DNA of 29,802 bases, from the NCBI GenBank assembly GCA_029938185.1, contig JAOZVK010000009.1:1-29802 (forward strand), in the 5' to 3' direction. The first letter of the stretch is position 1; each line of letters starts with the position of its first letter. This stretch comes from Bacteroidales bacterium (lineage in GTDB: Bacteria > Bacteroidota > Bacteroidia > Bacteroidales > JAOZVK01). The notes below the pieces were generated by a model. The model had not been told where the DNA came from and searched no databases. It worked only from the letters and a program-made list of their open reading frames with translations. A program made the translations under genes and the position numbers. Positions 7,280-13,980 of this stretch are shown piece after piece.

Positions 7280-9082
7280 TATTCCCAAATCAGTATAAAT
7301 TCCTTCAATAATATTTTCATGTCTTGTTTCAATATCTTTTTCAGAAATTTCATCTTTAATAATATCTTTTGTGAATGCTAAGTTTGTCTTTTCATAATAC
7401 ATTTTCTTTTTTGAAAAATCATGATTGTTAGCACTTGCATTTAATGCTAAACTAAGTAAAGTCATATTCCCTAATTTATAGATATATTTATTTCTAAAAT
7501 TTACTGAAAATTCGTTTTCCCAATTACTATTTATTTCCGGCTTTTGTGGAATAATATGTTCTAATGTAGCTTTATTATAATATAATATTTGAGAAATAAC
7601 ATCGTCTTTGTTTATTAGTTGTAAGTGCCAAATATACTTAGAAATTAGAAGTTTAGCTGTTGAGTTATCAGTAATTTTATCATCTATTAAACTTTTTAAT
7701 TCATTTATATTTGTTTTATCTGATATTTCCTTCTTTGCTTCATTAAATCTGTTTTTATTAAGCAAATTTATTGCTTTATATATTGGACTACTTGAAAAAC
7801 GTTTACCTGAATGAAGAAGAGTGTGTAATACAAATTGTTCATAAATTTTTAAAAAATCATTTAAATTAGAATTTTCATCACTTTCGTATTTCAGGTGTCT
7901 AAATAAAGAAATAAGTAAATTTGTTGTATATCTGTTATTACCACAATTTTCTAAAAATAAAACTCTGTTTCTTATTTCTATATTATCAATTAATTCCGGT
8001 TTATTTATTAAAGTGTAATAACTTAAATCTTTTTTAAAGTCATTGTATAGAAATTCTATCTTTTTAATTTTGTTTAGTTTGTCATCTTTATAGAAATTAT
8101 CCGAATTATATATTATTTCTTTTAAATCATTGAAAGCTGATAATTTCTGTTGCCCACCTTTTTTACTTTCCACCCAACGTCCAATAAAATCTTCTTTTAG
8201 TTCAAAGTTAGTATCTAAGTCATTCCATTTTTTTATTGGATCAGTATCTGGTTTCTCAATTTTTATTGCATCAAATTGTTCTATCATGAAATTTCTAAAA
8301 AGGTCTTTATTGGATAGAGGCAACCCTCGATTATTAAGTGTTTCAAATATTCTATAAGCAAATTCAAAGTTTTTGGCTTTTATTATAACAAATGAAATTT
8401 TTGTTTTTAAAAAATCTAAGAAATTATTTAATTTAATAAAATCATTTTCTGTAAATTTGTTGTTTGTTAAAAAATTCTCTTCAATTCTGTCTTCAAAGTA
8501 TATTCTATTTTTATAATATCGTAAAATTATTTTTTTTTGTTCTTCTGTTACAAATTTATATTTAGTTTTTAACTCTTTATTTTGAGGTTTTTCAGAACAT
8601 TCTAAAACATTTTCTAATACTACATCATAATCAAATTCAGCACTTTTTTCAATTTTTACTTTTTTCTTTATTTCTATTACGCCTTTAAACTCTTTGTTGA
8701 AAACAACTTTTTCAACATCTCTTATTATTTCATCTATAAACTCGTCTAATTTAATGTCATAATAAATTGTTTTAGATTTTATTTTTTTTAGAAAACATTT
8801 CATTGCGACAATAAGTAGTGTAATGCTTGTTAGGCGTTGTTGTCCATCAATAACTTCAAAAAGTCTTTCTTCTAGTTTATTTGGAATTAAAACCATTGAC
8901 CCCATAAAATATAATCCCTTATGTTTGTCTTGGAAAAAATTATAAATATCATCCCACATAATATTTATTTGGTTATTCTTTTCACTTTTACCAATGCAAT
9001 CCCACGAATAAGGTCTTTGATAAGGAGGTATTGAGTATGTTAATTTTTCTCCGAAAACATCTGTTAATGCTGTATATTCCAT
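7271..9082 (-). CDS. DUF262/DUF1524 protein, GmrSD-like nuclease
   Basis: The 603-residue protein carries the DUF262 signature IPPYQRPYSW (18-27) and IDGQQRLTS (78-86), a ParB-like NTP-binding motif. At the C-terminus is a DUF1524 HNH-type motif, LEHIIPQ (H509), followed by the family's YKLGNMTLLSLALN and FSKKKMYY patterns. GmrS and GmrD fused in one chain form type IV restriction enzymes that cut DNA with modified bases, and BrxU is a known relative. It stands alone, with no partner gene. It sits beside the Septu-like pair and is bounded by an 11 bp inverted repeat (7269-7279 and 9129-9139), and no hairpin repeat is attached to it. Target and activity are inferred from the family. Confidence 0.82.
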   Translation of the reverse strand: MEYTALTDVFGEKLTYSIPPYQRPYSWDCIGKSEKNNQINIMWDDIYNFFQDKHKGLYFMGSMVLIPNKLEERLFEVIDGQQRLTSITLLIVAMKCFLKKIKSKTIYYDIKLDEFIDEIIRDVEKVVFNKEFKGVIEIKKKVKIEKSAEFDYDVVLENVLECSEKPQNKELKTKYKFVTEEQKKIILRYYKNRIYFEDRIEENFLTNNKFTENDFIKLNNFLDFLKTKISFVIIKAKNFEFAYRIFETLNNRGLPLSNKDLFRNFMIEQFDAIKIEKPDTDPIKKWNDLDTNFELKEDFIGRWVESKKGGQQKLSAFNDLKEIIYNSDNFYKDDKLNKIKKIEFLYNDFKKDLSYYTLINKPELIDNIEIRNRVLFLENCGNNRYTTNLLISLFRHLKYESDENSNLNDFLKIYEQFVLHTLLHSGKRFSSSPIYKAINLLNKNRFNEAKKEISDKTNINELKSLIDDKITDNSTAKLLISKYIWHLQLINKDDVISQILYYNKATLEHIIPQKPEINSNWENEFSVNFRNKYIYKLGNMTLLSLALNASANNHDFSKKKMYYEKTNLAFTKDIIKDEISEKDIETRHENIIEGIYTDLGINS

Positions 9083-9128
9083 AATTATATGTTTTAATTG
9101 TTATTTAGTAATATTCTGTTTTTACAGT

Positions 9129-9139
9129 AACTCATAACA
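9129..9139. repeat. Right half of 11 bp inverted repeat around DUF262 gene
   Basis: AACTCATAACA, 46 nt upstream of the DUF262 start codon, is the exact complement of the sequence that overlaps its stop codon (7269-7279). Confidence 0.7.
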
Positions 9140-9158
9140 AACAAAAATAACATTAAAA

Positions 9159-9174
9159 AAAGTCGAAGACTTTA
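9159..9174 (-). terminator. Hairpin overlapping the batB stop codon
   Basis: In the direction of batB the stop codon merges into AAAGTC-TTC-GACTTT, followed by TTTTAATG. This is a repeat-family hairpin whose G:C pairs are replaced by A:T pairs on both arms, so pairing is kept. The T tract makes a terminator role plausible. Confidence 0.65.
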
Positions 9175-10191
9175 GTTAAACAAATTTAATTTTCTGAACC
9201 ATCTGTTTTTTCGTTCTAATGTAGTAAATTCTAAAATAATAAATATAAGTGCTACAACCAAAAAATACTGAAACCTATCATTATATCCTGAATATACTTT
9301 TGATTCTAGTTTCGATTTTTCCATACTATTTATATCATTATATAGCTCACTTAAACTTGAACGCGAATTTGAAGCTCTTATAAATTTGCCTCCACCTTCA
9401 CTTGCAATCTTACTTAGACTTGTTTCATCAAGTTTGGATATAATAACATTTCCTTCCTTGTTTTTTCTAAACGATGAACTGTTATTAATAGGTATTGGAG
9501 CACCTTCGCTTTTTCCCATTCCGATAGTATATATTATAATTCCTTTTTCTTTTGCTTTTTGAGCAGCAAGTATTGGATTGTCTTCATGGTTTTCGCCATC
9601 TGTTATAATGATTATTACTTTTCCTTTATCATTTTTTGGACTAAATGATTTTGATGCTAAATCAATTGCCGAGCCTATTGCTGTACCTTGTTTTTGAATA
9701 AAATCTGTATTTATTGACGATAAAAAAAGTTTTGTTGCCGAATAGTCTGTAGTAATTGGAACAAGCGTGTACGATTCGCCTGCAAAGACTATCAATCCTA
9801 TTTTATCCTCCTTTAGCTTATTAAGCATTCTTGATATTTCGCGTTTGGCTTTCTCTAATCTATTTGGTACAATATCTTCCGAAAGCATACTGTTTGATAC
9901 ATCAAGTGCTATAACTATCTCTATACCTTCACGTTTAACTTCTTCAACCTTTGTTCCCAACTGAGGTCGTGCTACAGAAATTATCAAAATAGATAATGTT
10001 ATAATAATATATATAAACCTTATAACAGGTCGATTATATGAAATATCAGGCATTAATTGAGATATTACACTTATCTCTCCAAATTTTTTCAATGATTTTT
10101 TTCTATCTCTTTGCTTTAATATAAATACTATTATTAATAATGGTATTACAAATAAAACATATAAAAAATCAGGGTTTTCAAACCTAAACAT
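9172..10191 (-). CDS. batB: BatB-like von Willebrand factor A membrane protein
   Basis: The 339-residue protein has two N-terminal membrane segments (about 8-25 and 58-74, ending in the family's ARPQ). A VWA domain follows at about 90-290 and a C-terminal membrane segment at about 307-323. The metal-binding MIDAS motif is complete: D97-V-S99-N-S101, a Thr in the FAGESYTLVPITTD stretch, and TDGENHEDNP. The fold should place the VWA domain on one side of the inner membrane, anchored at both ends. It is paralogous to batA at 16573-17565, from which it is separated by the whole threonine block. The start codon lies 43 nt after a tandem pair of hairpins. Confidence 0.88.
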   Translation of the reverse strand: MFRFENPDFLYVLFVIPLLIIVFILKQRDRKKSLKKFGEISVISQLMPDISYNRPVIRFIYIIITLSILIISVARPQLGTKVEEVKREGIEIVIALDVSNSMLSEDIVPNRLEKAKREISRMLNKLKEDKIGLIVFAGESYTLVPITTDYSATKLFLSSINTDFIQKQGTAIGSAIDLASKSFSPKNDKGKVIIIITDGENHEDNPILAAQKAKEKGIIIYTIGMGKSEGAPIPINNSSSFRKNKEGNVIISKLDETSLSKIASEGGGKFIRASNSRSSLSELYNDINSMEKSKLESKVYSGYNDRFQYFLVVALIFIILEFTTLERKNRWFRKLNLFN

Positions 10192-10220
10192 AATATTATA
10201 CTTTAAATGGTTTAGTTATA

Positions 10221-10247
10221 AGCACTAAGTGCTAAGGTCTTCGACCT
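10221..10247. repeat. Two adjacent triloop hairpins upstream of batB
   Basis: AGCAC-TAA-GTGCT (10221-10233) is followed directly by AAGGTC-TTC-GACCT (10234-10247), so two 5 bp stems with 3 nt loops stand back to back. The second is a partial plus-orientation copy of the intergenic family that continues to about 10270. Confidence 0.7.
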
Positions 10248-10272
10248 ATTTAATAAGGCTTTCGCTTGATGT

Positions 10273-10373
10273 AAGGTCTTTGAGCTATATAATGTAGCTT
10301 ATGCATTCTATTAATATTCTAATAATATGCAATTTAACAAAAAATTAATGTCGAAAAACTTTTGTAAGACTAC
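10273..10373 (+). repeat. Intergenic hairpin repeat, full copy
   Basis: Plus orientation copy with a decayed hairpin end (AAGGTCTTTGAGCTATATAA) and a well-kept distal end, GTCGAAAAACTTTTGTAAG. It is one of the best full-length copies for defining both ends. The rest of the batB to antitoxin gap (10374-10520) shows nothing I recognise. Confidence 0.85.
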
Positions 10374-10520
10374 TTAATAACTGTTTTACAATAAATTAAT
10401 ATGTATATAATATGGAATTTGTCAAACAAGTTGTTGGACTTTTTTAAACTGTTCATTATAAAATAAATACCAACTATTTATATAAAACATATTCCTTCGT
10501 GAAATTCTTTATTGATATTT

Positions 10521-10736
10521 TTACATAAATTCATCAAAATTTTGTTTATTGCCCTCCTCTATATCAGCAATACCAAGTTCAATATCATTTTTTTGCCACT
10601 CATTCAGAGTATTCCAAAAGTCCGTTTCCTTTTCTTGTTTTTTTGAAATTAACTGATTATAAATTACAATTAAACTTGATGTATCTAAACTATCAATGTA
10701 CCGGAAAAGTTCTAATTTGATTTCTGATGTTTGCAT
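10521..10736 (-). CDS. Small antitoxin-like protein, no toxin seen
   Basis: This 71-residue acidic protein starts with a helix-rich segment (IKLELFRYIDSLDTSSLIVIY). It ends with DFWNTLNEWQKNDIELGIADI followed by EEGNKQNFDEFM, a pattern shared by small Bacteroidota antitoxins of RelE/ParE-type addiction modules (W at the start of the helix, EEG, and a final pattern like HEEVM). The toxin usually lies directly downstream. Here the 130 bp beyond its stop hold no toxin frame and the repeat region begins. It is therefore either an orphan or a remnant. It sits between thrC and batB and has the same strand. The antitoxin call rests on pattern only. Confidence 0.6.
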   Translation of the reverse strand: MQTSEIKLELFRYIDSLDTSSLIVIYNQLISKKQEKETDFWNTLNEWQKNDIELGIADIEEGNKQNFDEFM

Positions 10737-10868
10737 ATATTAACTTAGGTTAAATAATTTACTTTTCAAATTATATAAAATTCATATTTTCAGGCGATAG
10801 CCAATTATTAATTATTAATTCTTAATTAGTATAATTCTAAATATTTATTTTATGGAAAATATTTCATT

Positions 10869-12161
10869 CTAAAAATTATTGTTTAAATAATCTTTAAAAT
10901 CATTATAATTATTGGCTAAAACAGTTGAAACTTTTTCTTTATTCATAGCCGATTTTAATCTTTCGGGCATTTCTATATTTTTATTTATTAGCGGCTCAAC
11001 TGTATTTGTAAATTTAGCAGGGCTAGCTGTTTCAAATATAACACCATTTACATTGTTATTATTTTCCATATATTTTTTAAGACCTAAATATGCTACTGCA
11101 CCATGTGGGTCAATAATATAATTATATTTTTTGTAAATCTCAATTATTGAGTCTTTTGTTTGTTCATCGTTAAAGTGGTAGCCAGCAATATTGTTAATAA
11201 ATTTATTATAATCATTATCAAACAAATCGGTCATTCTATAAAAATTACTGGGATTACCAACATCCATTGCATTAGATATTGTTGCAACTGAAGGTTTTGC
11301 TTCAAAATTACCAGTTTTTATATACTCAGGTACTATATTATTAATATTAGTTGAGGCAATAAATTTACTGACTTTAAGTCCCATTTTTTGAGCTATTAGC
11401 CCTGCCGATAAATTACCATAATTACCACTTGGTATTGATACTACAAACTTTTTGTTTTTATCTTTTAGTTGTGCATATGCATTAAAAAAATAAAAAGATT
11501 GAGGTACAAGTCTTGCAATATTTATTGAATTTGCCGAAGTCAATTGTTTGTTTATATTTTTGTCAAGAAAAGCAGTTTTAACCAATTTCTGACAATCATC
11601 AAATGTGCCTTCAATTTCGAGTGCAGTTATATTGTTGCCTAATGTAGTAAGTTGTTGTTCCTGAATTTTACTTACTCCACCTTTAGGATACAAAATAATT
11701 ACATTTATACCTTTGACATTCAAAAAACCATTGGCAACAGCACTTCCTGTATCTCCTGATGTTGCGACTAATACATATAATTCATCATCAGTATTTTCAT
11801 AAAAATATTCTAATAAACGAGACATAAATCGTGCACCAACATCTTTAAATGCAAGCGTAGGTCCATGAAAAAGTTCTAAAACATGCTTTGAATCATCAAG
11901 TGAAATAAGAGGGGTGTCAAAATTTATAGCACTTTCGACTATTTTTAGTAGCTCGTTTTTAGGTATATCATCAAATAACAAAGATGCTGTTTTGTATGCA
12001 ATCTCTTGATATGAAAACTTTTCAATATTTTTGAAAAACTCATCACTATGTGTTGGAATTTTTTCGGGCATATACAAACCTTTATCATCTGCAAGTCCTT
12101 TTATAACAGCATTTCTAAGACTGGTCTTATTGTTTCTATTATTTGTACTATAATATTTCAT
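10869..12161 (-). CDS. thrC: Threonine synthase
   Basis: The 430-residue protein converts O-phospho-L-homoserine to L-threonine using pyridoxal phosphate, the last step of threonine synthesis. The PLP lysine is K106 in HGPTLAFKDVGARF. The phosphate-binding and domain patterns ATSGDTGSAVANGF, SVNIARLVPQSFYFFNAY-like SINIARLVPQ and SGNYGNLSAGL are all present. The length fits the long type found in Bacteroidota and proteobacteria. It is the third gene of thrA-thrB-thrC on the same strand, but a truncated DUF1016 gene lies between thrB and thrC. A repeat hairpin variant, GGTTC-TTC-GAACC, lies 22 nt before the start. Confidence 0.95.
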   Translation of the reverse strand: MKYYSTNNRNNKTSLRNAVIKGLADDKGLYMPEKIPTHSDEFFKNIEKFSYQEIAYKTASLLFDDIPKNELLKIVESAINFDTPLISLDDSKHVLELFHGPTLAFKDVGARFMSRLLEYFYENTDDELYVLVATSGDTGSAVANGFLNVKGINVIILYPKGGVSKIQEQQLTTLGNNITALEIEGTFDDCQKLVKTAFLDKNINKQLTSANSINIARLVPQSFYFFNAYAQLKDKNKKFVVSIPSGNYGNLSAGLIAQKMGLKVSKFIASTNINNIVPEYIKTGNFEAKPSVATISNAMDVGNPSNFYRMTDLFDNDYNKFINNIAGYHFNDEQTKDSIIEIYKKYNYIIDPHGAVAYLGLKKYMENNNNVNGVIFETASPAKFTNTVEPLINKNIEMPERLKSAMNKEKVSTVLANNYNDFKDYLNNNF

Positions 12162-12182
12162 TTGTAAATTAATTTAATGTTT

Positions 12183-12240
12183 GGTTCTTCGAACCTATTA
12201 ATGTTGCTTATGCCTAATTTTTTTATTATAAACTGTAATG
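12183..12240 (+). repeat. Intergenic hairpin repeat, partial copy
   Basis: Plus orientation. The stem is GGTTC-TTC-GAACC (12183-12195), which differs from the usual stem on both arms while keeping all pairs. It continues TATTAATGTTGCTTATGCC, then is lost near 12240. It is 22 nt upstream of thrC. Confidence 0.8.
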
Positions 12241-12306
12241 TCGTACCACCTGTACTTTTATAATCAATCTATTATGTTTTCTACCATAATGTCGCTCCAC
12301 CGGAGC
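12237..12306. repeat. Two related hairpins, AATGTCG-led
   Basis: AATGTCG at 12237 leads into GTACC-ACC-TGTAC (12243-12255). AATGTCG at 12288 leads into GCTCC-ACC-GGAGC (12294-12306). The loop ACC and the leader are the same but the stem bases differ on both arms, as in a second hairpin repeat family. Some 30 nt on, ATGAAAAATGCC at 12339-12349 matches the end of the MITE at 3080-3308. Confidence 0.55.
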
Positions 12307-12418
12307 TTGAAAAAAATGCCAACTACATTTATAGTTTATGAAAAATGCCTAAAATTCGATAATGTCTTTCGGATTGAGTTTTTCGCTTTTTTGCTCTGCA
12401 TCGTTTTTAACTATTGTT

Positions 12419-12742
12419 TTATTTTGGTGTCCATGTCAATTCTTGACGCACTGCGTCAAAAATTGGAAACTCTAAAAAAAACATTCGCATATTTGATAAA
12501 TTGCTCTTGTCGAAACCTTTTCCAATATCAAATGTAAGTTGTTTGGAAAGCACAGCAATTAATTGTTTTCCATATTCAGCTCGTTCTTCACCGTTTTGTT
12601 CTTCCTCGATAATCATTTTTCCAAGTTCACAGTAAGTTCTTACCATCGCAAAATTTACTGCATAATAAGTCTTTTTCCGACTATCTTCTATCAGGTTTCG
12701 TATTTTGATATAAAAATCTTTATCAATATGTTTTAATTGCAT
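12419..12742 (-). pseudogene. Truncated DUF1016 (YhcG-type PDDEXK) gene
   Basis: The 107-residue frame is the N-terminal DUF1016 domain: YAVNFAMVRTYCELGKMIIEEEQ, then AEYGKQLIAVLSKQLTFDIGKGF and FDKSNLSNMRMFFLEFP, ending in AVRQELTWTPK. Full-length proteins of the family run to about 330-350 residues and carry a PDDEXK nuclease domain in the missing C-terminal part. Here the frame stops just where the family continues ELSWTHYR. A different minus-strand frame ends at 12349 (sense KSEKLNPKDIIEF then stop), which may be the tail of a second broken gene. The remnant splits thrB from thrC, and MITE-like and hairpin sequences lie at its broken end. Confidence 0.8.
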
Positions 12743-12754
12743 ATTTAAGTAATT

Positions 12755-12856
12755 AAGGTCTTCGACCTATTTAATGAGGCTTTCGCATTCTTACAAATAA
12801 TTGTTATATAGTTAATTAAACAAAAATAAATGCCGAAAAACTTTTGTATGAATACC
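12755..12856 (+). repeat. Intergenic hairpin repeat, full copy
   Basis: Plus orientation. The hairpin AAGGTC-TTC-GACCT is at 12755-12768, 12 nt before the DUF1016 remnant start. The distal end is GCCGAAAAACTTTTGTATG. That a broken gene also carries a copy shows the placement does not depend on a working gene. Confidence 0.85.
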
Positions 12857-12930
12857 TAACAATGAATAATGGACAATGAACAATCTTGCTTACGCCTGAT
12901 AAACAACACAATATAAAACAAAACAAAACA

Positions 12931-12960
12931 AGCTTTTAACTTTTAGCTTTTAACTTTTTA
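12931..12960. repeat. AGTTAAA/AGCTAAA short tandem repeat
   Basis: GCTTTTAACTTTTAGCTTTT and its continuation form a 7 nt tandem that runs into the end of thrB. A decayed relative lies at 21593-21632 at the end of the DUF58 gene. Such runs are common after genes in Bacteroidota. Confidence 0.55.
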
Positions 12961-13879
12961 ACTCCTTAGCCCCTTCCATACTTATTTTTGATACATATAT
13001 TTTGTTTTTAAGATTTATTTTATCTAATACAAGTTTCATTGAATTGGCAACTTTACTTGCAGTTTCAAAATTTTTACTTAAAGCGAAAATTGATGGACCC
13101 GAACCAGATATACTACACCCAAGAGCACCATTTCTAATTGCTGTTTCTTTGATTTTATTAAATTCAGGAATTAATATTGACCTTACTGGCTCAACTATTA
13201 TATCATTCATAGAATTACTTATCAATTTATAATCCGATTTATATAAACCTGTTATTAGACCAGCAATATTTCCCCATTGTTTTACGGCATCACTCAATTT
13301 TATATTTTTATTTAAAATATTCCTTGAATCTTCGGTTTTAATTTCAATTTGTGGATGCAATATACTAACATGTAAATTTTTTGGAAAATCAATGTTTATT
13401 ATATCCAATGGTTCAACACTTCTAATCAAAACAAAACCTCCCATAATTGCAGGTGCTACATTATCGGCATGTTTTACTCCTGATGCTATTTTTTCTCCTT
13501 CCAATCCAAATTCTACAAGTTTTCTTTTTTCTAACGGATTATTTAAAAGCAAATTAGCTCCAAATAAACCTGCTGCCGAACTTGCAGCACTTGAACCAAC
13601 TCCACTTCCGGGCATTATTTTTTTTGTAAAAGTAATATCAAAACCCTGATTTGAGTCTATATATTCTAAGTACTTTATTAATGCAATTCCTAATGTGTTT
13701 TTTTTGGGATTAAGTGGTAGTTTATATTCTGTTTTATCAATAAGTTTTATATCGTTTGTATCATTCTTTTTGATAATTATTTCATCACCAATATTATCAA
13801 TAGCAAAACCCAGAATATCAAAACCGCTACCAACATTTGATACTGTTGCTGGACTAAATATTTTTATACTTTTATTCAT
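12950..13879 (-). CDS. thrB: Homoserine kinase
   Basis: The 309-residue GHMP-family kinase phosphorylates L-homoserine with ATP to give O-phosphohomoserine, the substrate of thrC. The N-terminal SPATVSNVGSGFDILGFA is the substrate-side signature. The ATP-binding GHMP motif is MPGSGVGSSAASSAAG, starting at residue 89, and the C-terminal GALGCSISGSGPSIFAL is the third conserved motif. Length is typical. It lies between thrA (101 bp gap) and the DUF1016 remnant. The last codons run into an AGTTAAA tandem, so the exact end may have been shaped by that repeat. Confidence 0.95.
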   Translation of the reverse strand: MNKSIKIFSPATVSNVGSGFDILGFAIDNIGDEIIIKKNDTNDIKLIDKTEYKLPLNPKKNTLGIALIKYLEYIDSNQGFDITFTKKIMPGSGVGSSAASSAAGLFGANLLLNNPLEKRKLVEFGLEGEKIASGVKHADNVAPAIMGGFVLIRSVEPLDIINIDFPKNLHVSILHPQIEIKTEDSRNILNKNIKLSDAVKQWGNIAGLITGLYKSDYKLISNSMNDIIVEPVRSILIPEFNKIKETAIRNGALGCSISGSGPSIFALSKNFETASKVANSMKLVLDKINLKNKIYVSKISMEGAKELKS

Positions 13880-13903
13880 ATCAAATTTATTATTTTAAGT
13901 ACT

Positions 13904-13980
13904 AAGGTCTTCGACCTATTTAATACTGTAAGGTCGAAGACCTTAGAGTGCGTAAGCAACATCAAAAAGGTCGAAGACCT
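13904..13980. repeat. Composite repeat between thrB and thrA
   Basis: Three hairpins occur in 77 bp. A plus-orientation one lies at 13904-13917 upstream of thrB. A minus-orientation AAGGTC-GAA-GACCTT lies at 13930-13944. A minus-orientation end of a copy, GCGTAAGCAACAT then AGGTC-GAA-GACCT, lies at 13949-13980, and its last bases lie in the thrA stop codon TAG. Parts of opposing copies appear to have met here. Confidence 0.8.
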
